From Nitrospina sp. (GTDB lineage: Bacteria; Nitrospinota; Nitrospinia; Nitrospinales; VA-1): 64,000 nt of DNA. Location of the stretch: contig JABIAY010000053.1 of assembly GCA_018653085.1 (NCBI GenBank), positions 128,561 to 192,560 on the forward strand, in the 5' to 3' direction. The stretch's first letter is position 1, and every line of letters starts with the position of its first letter. This document shows positions 36,131 to 44,856 of the stretch, piece by piece. The translations under genes and the position numbers were made by a program. The notes under the pieces are model-generated. The model was not told where the DNA came from. It ran no database searches and saw only the letters and a list, made by a program, of their open reading frames with translations.

Positions 36131-37363
36131 TTAGGAATCTGAAACTGCCGTTTTAATGGTCTGGCGTCTGGCGAGAAAAAGAGCCAGGGCAAAGGTGAGG
36201 GAGCCAACGCCAGCAAGCCAGAGAAACCAATTCAGATGTCCGCCTATGGAGAAAAGTAAAATGACATATATAAAATTTCGGCTTGCCAGAGTCTGGATGA
36301 CATCATACATCTCGGAGTGCCGGAAAAAATTTCCCTTGCCGCCTTCGGGAAAATAGATAAAGGCAAAAATCATTCCGCCGCCAACAGCCAGCATGGTAAA
36401 GGGGGTGAGGGCCTGCACCCAGCCATGGGTTTGCGAGACACCCAGCATCATTCCTGTGAAGGCAAAAACATTGACGAGATTGTCGCAGATGGTGTCGAGT
36501 TTCTCGCCAAAATCAGATTCGATGAGTTTCAGCCGCGCGACATCTCCATCACAGCAATCCCAGATGGCTGTCAAGACCAGCAATATACCTCCTGCGAGAC
36601 CGCTGAGATAATCCCCCTGCGCGAAACACCAGCCCGACAAGAAACCTATGAACAAGCCGAACAGGCTCAGCACATTAGGTGTGAGGGGAGTTTTAACCAG
36701 CGCGGCGGATATATGGCGGGAAAATAAAGAATTGACCCATATATCCATAAACTGATGGTAATGGTGTTTATTATAACGAAGCAGTTTCTTTTCGGCTTCC
36801 AGAGCAGAGGCGTTGTCCCGGACTTCTATGTAGAAATTGGTGTCGGCGGGCAATGCAATGCGCTCGACTTTATCTTCGTCCTCTTCGGCTCCGTTGCGAT
36901 GACTCAATGTGGAAAATTTAGTTGGAGGAAGCAGATACAATCCGCCAGGTTTGTCCAGTGCCAGACAGAAAATTCCAGCGGGATTATTATTGTCCTCGGA
37001 CTCCATGAAACGCTTGACCACCTTCTGGTGCGTGACGAGGTTTCCGTTTACCAGTAAAAACGGCTGGGATGGAGTGAGCGAGTTGGCGCGCTCCTTGTTG
37101 TTCTCTTCAAAAAATTCGGTGCGGTCATGCCAGTGCAGAAGGCTTTTAAATCGGGAATCCTTTTCGATATCTTTTCGATGGACTTTTATTTCCCGCTCAT
37201 CCAACTGCTGGGATAAAACCAGAAACTCCTTGATGCCCGCCCTTTGCAAAGTGAGGATCAAGCGTTTAAACACAGGAACGCCTGCCACTTTGTTTTCGAG
37301 GATAAGGGGGTACCCGTTATCAGGTGGAGAAAGTAAAATGATCGCAAGATGGGGAGAATTCAT
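36131..37363 (-). CDS. CDP-alcohol phosphatidyltransferase with N-terminal nucleotidyltransferase-like domain (copy 1)
   Basis: This 410-residue paralogue of the next gene has the same two-part layout. The N-terminal region (about 1-185) has NTP-transferase-like strands (AGVPVFKRLILTLQRAGI, then a Val/Asn/Gly strand). The C-terminal membrane domain carries DGDVARLK...GEKLDTICD, fitting DGxxARx8Gx3Dx3D. The likely reaction is transfer of a phosphoalcohol from CDP onto another alcohol, giving a phospholipid head group or a polyol phosphodiester. Tandem paralogues suggest two successive or alternative transfers. It lies 12 nt downstream of the TonB-like gene, implying one operon. Confidence 0.83.
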   Translation of the reverse strand: MNSPHLAIILLSPPDNGYPLILENKVAGVPVFKRLILTLQRAGIKEFLVLSQQLDEREIKVHRKDIEKDSRFKSLLHWHDRTEFFEENNKERANSLTPSQPFLLVNGNLVTHQKVVKRFMESEDNNNPAGIFCLALDKPGGLYLLPPTKFSTLSHRNGAEEDEDKVERIALPADTNFYIEVRDNASALEAEKKLLRYNKHHYHQFMDIWVNSLFSRHISAALVKTPLTPNVLSLFGLFIGFLSGWCFAQGDYLSGLAGGILLVLTAIWDCCDGDVARLKLIESDFGEKLDTICDNLVNVFAFTGMMLGVSQTHGWVQALTPFTMLAVGGGMIFAFIYFPEGGKGNFFRHSEMYDVIQTLASRNFIYVILLFSIGGHLNWFLWLAGVGSLTFALALFLARRQTIKTAVSDS

Positions 37364-37375
37364 GATGACGAAAAA

Positions 37376-38329
37376 TCAGGGGGCAACGGTTTCAAGGTTA
37401 GGAGTATAAATGAAATTAGCCTGGATGGTTAATTTGTCTCGCTGAATGGTTGCCGGGAAGGGATAAAAAGGAGCCGCCTCCTTCACGGCTTTGAGTGCGG
37501 CCATATCCAGAATTTCATAACCCGACCGATCCAGCAGACGCGCTCCAAGAAGGTTCCCGTCCCTGGAAATACTGAAAGTTAGATTGAGATCGCCGCTGAT
37601 ACCACGTTTTGCCGCGTCCGAAGGATAAATCCAGACTCGTTCGATCTGGTGTTTGATTCTGGCAAAATAAGAGGCGTACTTGACTTCCGTAGTATCGAGA
37701 GAAACCGGCTCATCGTCATCGGTATTTTCAAGAGCATTCGTATCGATTGATGCGAATTTTTCAGGGTCAAACCCATCCAGCAGGGCCAGAACACTGCCTG
37801 TTCCCGCTTTGGGGTCGGATGCTGAGGCTGTGGTTTTTTTTCGGGTAACGGTTTTCATTTTTCCAATATCCGATTCCGGGAAGGACCTTTTTTTTGGCTC
37901 AACTACGGACCGCGTTTTTGGTTTGCGTGCGATTTTCTTTTCTCGAACGGGTGCGGTCCCTGTTTTGCCTACTGACCCTTTGGATTTTGGCACCACGGTT
38001 TTTTTTCGCTGATAGGTTTTTGCAGGTTTTTTATTGGTGTTGGAATGAGCTCGACTGTCGAATTTTGCCAGCAAATCTTTGGTCCTGGCTTTTTCGGTCT
38101 TTTGGGGTGGCTTCGGTGTGTCGATGATGCGACCACTTTTGGCGGCCATGGTTTTTTTCGGTTCGATATACTTTACCTGGATAGGGGGAGGCCCCTTTAT
38201 TTTTTCCTGCCGGGCAGGGGTCACCATATGCGCGATCACCACTATAAAATGAATGGCCAGCGATAAAAGGATAAACCCGGATAATCGGGTTCGATTCAAC
38301 AAACTATTTTCCAGCCACATATTTGGCAT
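37376..38329 (-). CDS. TonB-like energy transducer
   Basis: This 317-residue protein has one N-terminal membrane helix (about 16-37). A long Lys/Pro/Thr-rich periplasmic linker (about 45-200) follows, then a C-terminal TonB-like domain (about 218-310: YFARIKHQIERVWIYPSDA..., then SGYEILDMAALKAVKEAAPFYPFP). It would couple inner-membrane proton motive force to an outer-membrane receptor or act in envelope integrity (TolA-like alternative). No ExbB/ExbD or receptor gene is adjacent. Its placement 12 nt ahead of the CDP-alcohol transferase pair is unusual. Confidence 0.85.
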   Translation of the reverse strand: MPNMWLENSLLNRTRLSGFILLSLAIHFIVVIAHMVTPARQEKIKGPPPIQVKYIEPKKTMAAKSGRIIDTPKPPQKTEKARTKDLLAKFDSRAHSNTNKKPAKTYQRKKTVVPKSKGSVGKTGTAPVREKKIARKPKTRSVVEPKKRSFPESDIGKMKTVTRKKTTASASDPKAGTGSVLALLDGFDPEKFASIDTNALENTDDDEPVSLDTTEVKYASYFARIKHQIERVWIYPSDAAKRGISGDLNLTFSISRDGNLLGARLLDRSGYEILDMAALKAVKEAAPFYPFPATIQRDKLTIQANFIYTPNLETVAP

Positions 38330-38453
38330 TTTTGCTTCAGCCTATACGGCAGTTTGAATTTTAATGAACAGAATCACAGCTTATATTATAGCGTTATTTT
38401 CAGTTGGTCGAAAAAACAATTCCCCTTTGACAGGGGCTAGGGGGGGGTGAACA

Positions 38454-39770
38454 TCAGGCCTGTTGCCGGTTTTCATGGGCTGTGTTCTGTTTCAGTAATT
38501 CACATTTTTGCTTATACCAGCGGTATGCGACTTCCACGGTTTTCAATTTTCCGTTGGGCGAGATGTATTGGCCCTCCTTATCAAAGGGCGCATAGCTCAT
38601 CCCGAGCGTTGCATAAATAGAATTGATGTAGGAGGGAAAATCCTGATACATGGGAATCTCTGTCTTCAACCTGGGCATGCCCTCTTCCCGAAACCGGGTC
38701 AAAGCCTCCCCAAACGGGTGGATAATTTCCAGTCCTTCCTGGCCATGAGCATTTTCCGCATAATGGGTGAGGGACTCAAAATCTTCCCAATCTTCCAATG
38801 CATCGACATCAGAAACGAAAGCCGGGTCATCATGCACCGTGGTGGTCAAGGGAGTGTTGAGCAAGTGGGAGATACCTTTGTGAAAATTTTTCCGGGACAT
38901 GCCGAACTGATACTGGTCGCCGGGTCGAATACAATTCACATTTGACCGGAACGTCAACAGATGATTCACGACATAAGGAAGAACCTTGAGCAGGCGCAGA
39001 GGTTTTTGCAGGGCGGTTTGAATGCCCGCATGAATTATTTGCCCGTCTTTGCGGGAAGAGTGCAGGTTGTCAATGATATCCGAATCCATCATTGAAAAAT
39101 TTATGGGATATAAATTGGGTTCTTTAAGATCCAGCAAATTGTCTGAGTGATTATCGAGGGACCGGTAATGATAATTACGTTTGACGAACTCACTGTCCAG
39201 ATTTTTTTCAAATTCAGGAAACATCTTTTGCCGGGAGTTCAGCCAGAGCACCAGATTATGTTTTTTGTTGTCGGGAAAGCGCAATACTTTTTCCAGGTCA
39301 TATAAGAAAGGCAGGTCGCCGGGTTGGAAGAGAACCAGCTCATCAGGCGAAAGGGAAAGTAACTCCCTGCCCAGATTCATGGTGTGGACCAGATTGAGGT
39401 GTTGGGCATCTTCTTGTGCAAACCGAATGGTTTTCCCACAGGTCCCGACAACATCAAGGAAGCAGTCCATAATTTTTTTGACTTCTTCAGAGCCAATGAC
39501 CACAATTTCGCGTAAGCTGGAATTCAGCAGGTTGCTTAGCGCATAACACATGATGGGAATTCCCCGGATTAAAAAAAGAAATTTCAGCCGGTCGATGTCA
39601 TCATTCTCAGCTCTCAGGATAAGATGGCTGATGCCGAGTTTTCCGGCGGCCATCTCACGCTCTGCTTTTGCCATGCTAAAGGTATCGGCTTCTTCGCGGG
39701 TCGAATATTTGTTGTGGCTGAAGCTGATAATGCATTTTTCGATGGGGATTTTGTTTTTCGCAGAGATCAT
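38454..39770 (-). CDS. nucleotidyltransferase-like (MobA/GT-A fold) protein
   Basis: This is 438 residues. From about 45 to 345 it looks like a nucleotidyltransferase or GT-A fold. Support comes from LIRGIPIMCYALSNLLNSSLREIVVIGSEEV, an acidic strand LVLFQPGDLPFL and the late segment DVDALEDWEDFE, reminiscent of the DVDTPED motif of MobA/IspD-like enzymes. The classic N-terminal GGxGxRM loop is not evident, so activity is uncertain. No membrane segment. It may supply an activated alcohol to the CDP-alcohol transferases downstream on the same strand, which is inference. A later start at 39674 is possible. It is divergent from the proteasome operon. Confidence 0.6.
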   Translation of the reverse strand: MISAKNKIPIEKCIISFSHNKYSTREEADTFSMAKAEREMAAGKLGISHLILRAENDDIDRLKFLFLIRGIPIMCYALSNLLNSSLREIVVIGSEEVKKIMDCFLDVVGTCGKTIRFAQEDAQHLNLVHTMNLGRELLSLSPDELVLFQPGDLPFLYDLEKVLRFPDNKKHNLVLWLNSRQKMFPEFEKNLDSEFVKRNYHYRSLDNHSDNLLDLKEPNLYPINFSMMDSDIIDNLHSSRKDGQIIHAGIQTALQKPLRLLKVLPYVVNHLLTFRSNVNCIRPGDQYQFGMSRKNFHKGISHLLNTPLTTTVHDDPAFVSDVDALEDWEDFESLTHYAENAHGQEGLEIIHPFGEALTRFREEGMPRLKTEIPMYQDFPSYINSIYATLGMSYAPFDKEGQYISPNGKLKTVEVAYRWYKQKCELLKQNTAHENRQQA

Positions 39771-39880
39771 AGGGCCAGAAATTTGTTGTCAGATTAGGGG
39801 ATTTGCCGAGCCCTGTCGGGATATGGAAAAATTGCGCGAAAGTTTTTTCGGCCAATAACTTATAGAAGTCTTCATCCTAA

Positions 39881-39886
39881 TATAAT
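39881..39886 (+). promoter_or_regulatory. candidate -10 box for the proteasome operon
   Basis: A perfect TATAAT lies 102 nt upstream of the ATPase ATG, with only a weak -35 (CTTATA-like) 16-18 nt upstream. The 217-bp gap shared with the divergent gene is AT-rich and the best place for the operon promoter. AAAGGA precedes the ATG. Confidence 0.4.
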
Positions 39887-39987
39887 GACAGGGTTTTCTC
39901 CACTAAACCTTTGAGAAAATTGACTTGATTTCTAAATTTTTTTGTTCATACAATTGATAGTTCTCATTAAAAATAAAGGATTTATTC

Positions 39988-41604
39988 ATGGGAGACCAAA
40001 CCCATATCGTAGAGTTGATCGATCAGGTTTTAAATGAAACGCAGGATCGACCCCAATTGCAGGAAAAGGTGCTGGATCTCAGGGACGCTCTGTTCCAGGC
40101 CCAGCAGTCTGCCCAGCAGTATGCGCTTAAAATTAAGGTTTTAGAGGAAGCCATTGAAAAATTAAAGTCTCCTGCCCACCGTATTGGCACGATCCTGGGC
40201 CAGGGCGAGGAAGGCTTGGTTCGTCTGGTCTCCGGAGGCACGGAATATCAGGCGGCGGTTGTTCCAGAACTGGTGGAAAATGAGGGGTTAAAAACAGGGG
40301 ATCAGGTAGCACTGAATGAGGGGTTTGTAGTGATTGCCCGATTATTGCTTCCCAATCAGGGACCATTGGCAAAAATTTCCGCGAAGCTTGCCGGTGGGCA
40401 ATGGTTGGTGCAGGCGGCGACCGGCAACACGGAAACCATTGTTCTGGTCCGCGACGGTTTGGATGAAGCCAGCCTGAAAGAGGGAACAGAAATTTTTCTC
40501 GACACCAGCCAAAGAGTTGTTTTGGGTAAACTTCCTGAACGGGAGTCCCGCACTCTTATTGAAGACGATTACGAACAGGTGGAGTGGTCCGAAGTGGGAG
40601 GGCAGGAAAAAGTAAAAGAAGAGGTTCGCAAAGTTTTAGAATATCCGCTCCTGCATCAGGAAATCCTGAGCCAGATGGAATATCAAGTGCCCAAGGGGTT
40701 TTTGTTTTATGGTCCCCCGGGTTGCGGCAAAACTCTCATTGGCAAAGCGATTCTCACGGAAGTGATTCGCAAGCTTTCCGAGGAGGAAGAATCCGAACTG
40801 CAAGGTCGATTCATTTATGTGAAAGGGCCGGAGATCCTCAATATGTGGTTGGGTGAATCGGAGCGTAAAATCCGTGAAATTTTTAAAAAGGCCCGGGACT
40901 ATAAAGAAAAGGGCCAGATCCCTTTTATATTTATAGATGAAGCGGAGTCCATTTTAGGAACCCGGCAGGCTTGGCGTGGGTCTAACATCAGTAACACGGT
41001 GGTTCCCATGTTTTGCGCGGAGATGGATGGCATTCAATCCCTTCGCGAAACAGTGGTGATTCTGGCGACCAACCGGCCCGACCTGATCGACCCGGCTATT
41101 ATCCGGCCCGGCAGAATTGACAGAAAGATAAAAGTATCGCGTCCCAACCGCGAAGAGTGCAAAGCCATCCTGCGTGTTTATCTGAAAGACGGGCTTCCCC
41201 GCGAACATGAAGATTTTAATTCCATGGCCGAACCATTTCTGGATCGCCTCTTTAGCCAAGGCCCCGATCAGGAAGTGCTGGTACTGACTTTGCGAAGTGG
41301 CGGCAATCGCAAAATGTACTGGAAGGATTTTATTTCCGGCGCGGCCATTGAGGGAATCATGAAACGCACCAAGGAAAGGGCCATCGAACGGGCCATTCGG
41401 GGTGAAACACTGTGCCTGACGGTGGACGATCTTGTAGTTTCTCTTGAGACCGAATTTCAGGAAGGCAGTCTGCTTCCCGCTGAATCGAACCTGGAAGACT
41501 GGCTTCAGCTTTTGGATATGGAATCAAAAAATGTTGTGCGGGTACGGCGGCCGAACGAATCGGATAAGGCGACCGAAAACACGATGCGTCGGTCAATTAT
41601 ATGA
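39988..41604 (+). CDS. mpa: proteasomal AAA+ ATPase (ARC/Mpa)
   Basis: This hexameric unfoldase recognises modifier-tagged proteins and feeds them to the 20S proteasome. The 538-residue protein has an N-terminal coiled coil (about 20-62) that in Mpa binds Pup. Two OB-type domains follow (about 63-185), then an AAA+ domain with Walker A GPPGCGKT at 242-249, Walker B with Asp317-Glu318 (FIFIDEAE) and the arginine-finger region RPGRID. It ends RRSII, lacking the C-terminal penultimate Tyr of actinobacterial Mpa (GQYL), so docking to the core must differ. It heads the operon and overlaps dop by ATGA. Confidence 0.94.
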   Translation: MGDQTHIVELIDQVLNETQDRPQLQEKVLDLRDALFQAQQSAQQYALKIKVLEEAIEKLKSPAHRIGTILGQGEEGLVRLVSGGTEYQAAVVPELVENEGLKTGDQVALNEGFVVIARLLLPNQGPLAKISAKLAGGQWLVQAATGNTETIVLVRDGLDEASLKEGTEIFLDTSQRVVLGKLPERESRTLIEDDYEQVEWSEVGGQEKVKEEVRKVLEYPLLHQEILSQMEYQVPKGFLFYGPPGCGKTLIGKAILTEVIRKLSEEEESELQGRFIYVKGPEILNMWLGESERKIREIFKKARDYKEKGQIPFIFIDEAESILGTRQAWRGSNISNTVVPMFCAEMDGIQSLRETVVILATNRPDLIDPAIIRPGRIDRKIKVSRPNREECKAILRVYLKDGLPREHEDFNSMAEPFLDRLFSQGPDQEVLVLTLRSGGNRKMYWKDFISGAAIEGIMKRTKERAIERAIRGETLCLTVDDLVVSLETEFQEGSLLPAESNLEDWLQLLDMESKNVVRVRRPNESDKATENTMRRSII

Positions 41605-43055
41605 GTGTTCCTCTTTTAGGTTTAGAGACCGAGTATGGAATTGTCCGGGAAGACCTGGAAAATTCTGACCCGGTCGAAGAGTCGATGAAGCTGTTGCAGG
41701 CTTGCGAGCGCAAAAGTGTTTTCTGCAAATGGGCTTATTCGCAGGAAAACTCGCATCTGGATATGCGTGGGTTCCGGGTGACCTCTTTGGCTCAGGATGA
41801 GGAAGAGGATGCCTTTTGCGCCGAAGATCGTAAAAGGTCTTACTCCTATCTGGATATGAAGTGCGACCGGGTTTTGACAAACGGTGCCCGTTTTTATAAT
41901 GATCATACTCATCCTGAATACAGTACTCCGGAATGCAACTCGGTATTATCTCTGGTAGCGCATGATGTGGCAGGGGAAAGGATTGTCGCCGAATGCGTGG
42001 CCATCCGTAACCGGGAACTGGGGGGCAACTCACTTCAGGTATTCAAAAATAATACGGACTACAGCGGCCACAGTTATGGCACGCATGATAACTACCTCAT
42101 CCCACGGGAAACGCCATTTGAGGATGTGGTAAACGGATTGGCCCCTTTTCTGGTGACGCGCCAGTTGTATGCCGGAGCCGGAAAAGTGGGATCAGAAAAC
42201 GCCGATGATTTTCAGGGTTTGCAGTTGGCTCAGCGGTCTGATTTTATTGAAACGCTTTTAAGCATTGAGACCATGACGAAGCGTCCCCTCATCAATACCC
42301 GGGACGAGCCGCATGCGGTGAGTAGCCGATATCGGCGTTTGCATTTGATTCTCGGCGATGCCAACATGTCCGCCTACGCCACGGCCTTGAAGGTGGGGAG
42401 CACCGTTCTGGTTCTTAACTTGATCGCCAGTGGAGAGAAGCTTGCCGATTTGGAATTGGCGGATCCGGTTGCCGATGTGTTGCGGGTATCTCTCGATAGA
42501 ACCACGGCTTTACAGCGTAAAACAGGCGGGACCATCACGGCTCTTGAAATTCAGGAAGCTTATGTGGAGGCGGCAGAAAAAGCCTTTGCCGGAAAAAACC
42601 GGGAGTGGGACTGGATTCTTGCGGAATGGAAGCGGACCCTGGATGAACTTAGACACAGTCCGGAAAAACTTTCCGACCGTATTGACTGGGCAATTAAGGA
42701 AAAGTTGTTTACCGAGTTCATGCAGTCGGAAGGCATCGGCTGGGAGGACCCCTGGCTAAAGAGCCTGGATTTGGAATACCATAACCTGGACCCCGAGCGC
42801 GGATTGTATCTGGGGTTACAGCAGGAGGGAGCGGTTCATTCGCTACTCAATGAAAAAGAAATCGCCCGTGCTATGGAGTCGCCTCCCGATGGAACCCGTG
42901 CGAAGATAAGAGGCCAAGCGGTGGCGCAAGATGCGGAGAATATAAAAAGTATTCATTGGACTGGAGTTGAGTTTGCAAGCGGAGAGCTTTTGGATTTGAC
43001 CGGAGTTATCTGCCCCGAAGAGGTTGAAAGTATTCTCAACGAACAATTCGTTTAA
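41601..43055 (+). CDS. dop: Dop, deamidase/depupylase of the prokaryotic ubiquitin-like modifier
   Basis: Dop converts the C-terminal Gln of the modifier to Glu and removes the modifier from substrates. The 484-residue protein is a glutamine-synthetase-like fold with GLETEYG at 7-13. Dop is told from PafA by the segment GARFYNDHTHPEYSTPE, in which Asp101 corresponds to the catalytic Asp of Dop. Also typical are NTRDEPHA and the C-terminal WEDPWLKSLDLEYHNLDPERGLY. It fits the modifier in this operon, which ends in Gln and so needs deamidation. The start overlaps the mpa stop (ATGA). Confidence 0.93.
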   Translation: MSVPLLGLETEYGIVREDLENSDPVEESMKLLQACERKSVFCKWAYSQENSHLDMRGFRVTSLAQDEEEDAFCAEDRKRSYSYLDMKCDRVLTNGARFYNDHTHPEYSTPECNSVLSLVAHDVAGERIVAECVAIRNRELGGNSLQVFKNNTDYSGHSYGTHDNYLIPRETPFEDVVNGLAPFLVTRQLYAGAGKVGSENADDFQGLQLAQRSDFIETLLSIETMTKRPLINTRDEPHAVSSRYRRLHLILGDANMSAYATALKVGSTVLVLNLIASGEKLADLELADPVADVLRVSLDRTTALQRKTGGTITALEIQEAYVEAAEKAFAGKNREWDWILAEWKRTLDELRHSPEKLSDRIDWAIKEKLFTEFMQSEGIGWEDPWLKSLDLEYHNLDPERGLYLGLQQEGAVHSLLNEKEIARAMESPPDGTRAKIRGQAVAQDAENIKSIHWTGVEFASGELLDLTGVICPEEVESILNEQFV

Positions 43056-43077
43056 GCATAAAGAGGAAATTTGAAAA

Positions 43078-43812
43078 ATGTTTGAAGAACCATATCGCTG
43101 GATGGAAGCGGTTTCCACCCGCCACAGTTATGTTCAGGAAAAGCTGAAATTAGGTCAGCCGGTGTTGTCGGTTCCTTTTGATGAAGGGGTGCTGGTTATG
43201 GGGTTTTCTCCCCAGCCGGGTAAGGTGTTCGAAATTTATGACCGCATTGCTTTGGGCGGTGTGGGGCACCCTGCTGATGTGGAACGCTTGCGCATGACCC
43301 TTCTGGAGATGGCGCATTTGGAGGGTTTCAACCGCTCGGCCCAGGATGTCACTTTGGCAAGACTCCTGCAGTTTGGTATTGCCCCGGCACTCAAACAGAA
43401 TTTTGAAGAAATCCAACGGGCACCCTATATTATTCGTCTCCTGCTTGCCGAACTGGACCACGACTGCAATCCAACCTTTTTCCGTATAAATTATGACGGA
43501 CATTGGGAAACTTTTAAAAGCGGAACGGTTATCGCTGGTAATGAAAAAGTCATGGATTGGATTCAGCAGGAAATCCAGAATCTTCCCTTTGCGACGTTTA
43601 CGCTCGACAAGGCTTTAGAGGAAGTCTGCCGACTTTGGGTTGAAAGCAAAAAACAGCAAGAGGAGGAAAAAGATTTTCCTCAGACCTTGAAAGAGGCTTT
43701 TGATCAATGGGTGCTTGAGGGTGCCGTGCTATTGGGGAAAGTGGAACGAAGAGCTATTTACAGGGCCCTCACTAAGGAAGAGATTGAAAAATTAAAATCA
43801 TCGGTCGGTTAA
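43078..43812 (+). CDS. prcA: 20S proteasome alpha subunit
   Basis: This 244-residue protein sits where prcA is expected, between dop and the modifier/beta genes. It shows a divergent alpha-subunit pattern: an N-terminal H0-like helix (WMEAVSTRHSYVQEKLKL), VPFDEGVLVMGFSP, then EIYDRIALGGVGHPADVERLR. It lacks the N-terminal Thr nucleophile, as alpha subunits do. Alpha rings gate the chamber and dock the ATPase. GAGGAAA lies upstream of the ATG. The C-terminus carries a charged extension (KKQQEEEKDFP) that may be flexible. Confidence rests partly on operon position. Confidence 0.88.
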   Translation: MFEEPYRWMEAVSTRHSYVQEKLKLGQPVLSVPFDEGVLVMGFSPQPGKVFEIYDRIALGGVGHPADVERLRMTLLEMAHLEGFNRSAQDVTLARLLQFGIAPALKQNFEEIQRAPYIIRLLLAELDHDCNPTFFRINYDGHWETFKSGTVIAGNEKVMDWIQQEIQNLPFATFTLDKALEEVCRLWVESKKQQEEEKDFPQTLKEAFDQWVLEGAVLLGKVERRAIYRALTKEEIEKLKSSVG

Positions 43813-43866
43813 GCTCTCTGTAAGTGACGGGGCAGAAATCGCCGGGTAAGAAAAGGAGTTGATTCC

Positions 43867-44043
43867 ATGCAAATGAATGATCCCCTGAGAAAAGAAGAAA
43901 AAAAAGAATCCAGTCCAGATCGCCATGATTCCGGCCCTTCCAGTCCGGAGCCTTCACGGCCGGGCAGGGATAATCTTTTAAAGCGGATGAAAAAAGTGGA
44001 CCCGAAGCAAACGGAAAAATACAAACAGAGAACCGGTCAATGA
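43867..44043 (+). CDS. Pup/UBact-type ubiquitin-like protein modifier, 58 aa
   Basis: This short gene encodes MQMNDPLRKEEKKESS, an acidic/Pro/Ser-rich disordered middle, and a C-terminus ending DNLLKRMKKVDPKQ...QRTGQ. That tail, with R-T-G-Q at the end, fits UBact, the Pup-like modifier described in Gram-negative bacteria, rather than actinobacterial Pup, which ends GGQ or GGE. The terminal Gln must be deamidated by Dop before PafA links it to substrate lysines. AAGGAG lies 8 nt upstream of the ATG. The stop overlaps the prcB start (ATGA). No globular domain is expected; binding to the ATPase coiled coil would fold a helix from the middle/C-terminal part. Confidence 0.92.
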   Translation: MQMNDPLRKEEKKESSPDRHDSGPSSPEPSRPGRDNLLKRMKKVDPKQTEKYKQRTGQ

Positions 44044-44837
44044 GCTTTCAATCTGATTCTAAAGGTTCGCCCGGAGATTTTTTCGATCTCCTGGAAAGAT
44101 CCGGCTATCGCTGGCAGGCTCGAATTGATCCTGCGCAGACGCAAAAAGATTTTGCAGTGACCCAGGGCACAACGGTTCTCGCGTTCCACTTTGAGGGTGG
44201 AGTGATTGTTGCCGGTGACCGGCGGGCAACGGCTGGTAACAGTATCATGTATGAGCATTGCGACAAGGTCATTCCCATCGATGATTATTCGTTGATGGCT
44301 ATTGCCGGAGTTCCCGCTACGGCATTCGAGATGGCCCGGATTCTCACGCACAACTTTGAGTTCTTCCGGCGTTCGCAAATGCAGTCCATGAGCGGGGAGG
44401 GGAAAATTCGCGCCTTGTCAAGACTGCTGAAAGAGAATGTGAGCATGGCGGTCCAGGGGCTGGGGGGAGTGAGTCCGATATTTGCGACCTACGATTTGCG
44501 GGCTCGAAAACCTTCTATACATTTTTACGATATGCTCGGGGCAGATTTTCAGATTCGCACTCATACCGCAACCGGGTCCGGCTCGCCGACCATTCGGGGA
44601 ATTCTGGAACATGAAGACCTTTGGGGAGAGAAGCCTTTGGCGCAAAGGCCGGAAAGCAGTGCGGTCACCCTTGCCATCCGACTTTTACAAACTGCGGCGC
44701 AGTTTGATTCCGCAACGGGTAAAGCCCGTCCGGAGGATAAAATTTTTCCCACCATAGCAATAATTACCGAGGCGGGGTATCGGTTTATGAACGATCAGGA
44801 ACTGGCAGATATTTGCAAGACCTCTCTCCAACGTTAA
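44040..44837 (+). CDS. prcB: 20S proteasome beta subunit (catalytic)
   Basis: This 265-residue precursor is an N-terminal nucleophile hydrolase. A propeptide of 43 residues is expected to be cut at Gly43-Thr44 (TQGTTVLAF), exposing Thr44 as the catalytic Thr1. The conserved GDRRATAGN and DKVIPID segments supply the Asp17 and Lys33 equivalents. TATGSGSP gives the later active-site region. Length fits beta subunits with a propeptide. Overlap with the modifier gene (ATGA) implies coupled translation. Confidence 0.94.
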   Translation: MSFQSDSKGSPGDFFDLLERSGYRWQARIDPAQTQKDFAVTQGTTVLAFHFEGGVIVAGDRRATAGNSIMYEHCDKVIPIDDYSLMAIAGVPATAFEMARILTHNFEFFRRSQMQSMSGEGKIRALSRLLKENVSMAVQGLGGVSPIFATYDLRARKPSIHFYDMLGADFQIRTHTATGSGSPTIRGILEHEDLWGEKPLAQRPESSAVTLAIRLLQTAAQFDSATGKARPEDKIFPTIAIITEAGYRFMNDQELADICKTSLQR

Positions 44838-44856
44838 TTTTTAGAAATACCCTGAA

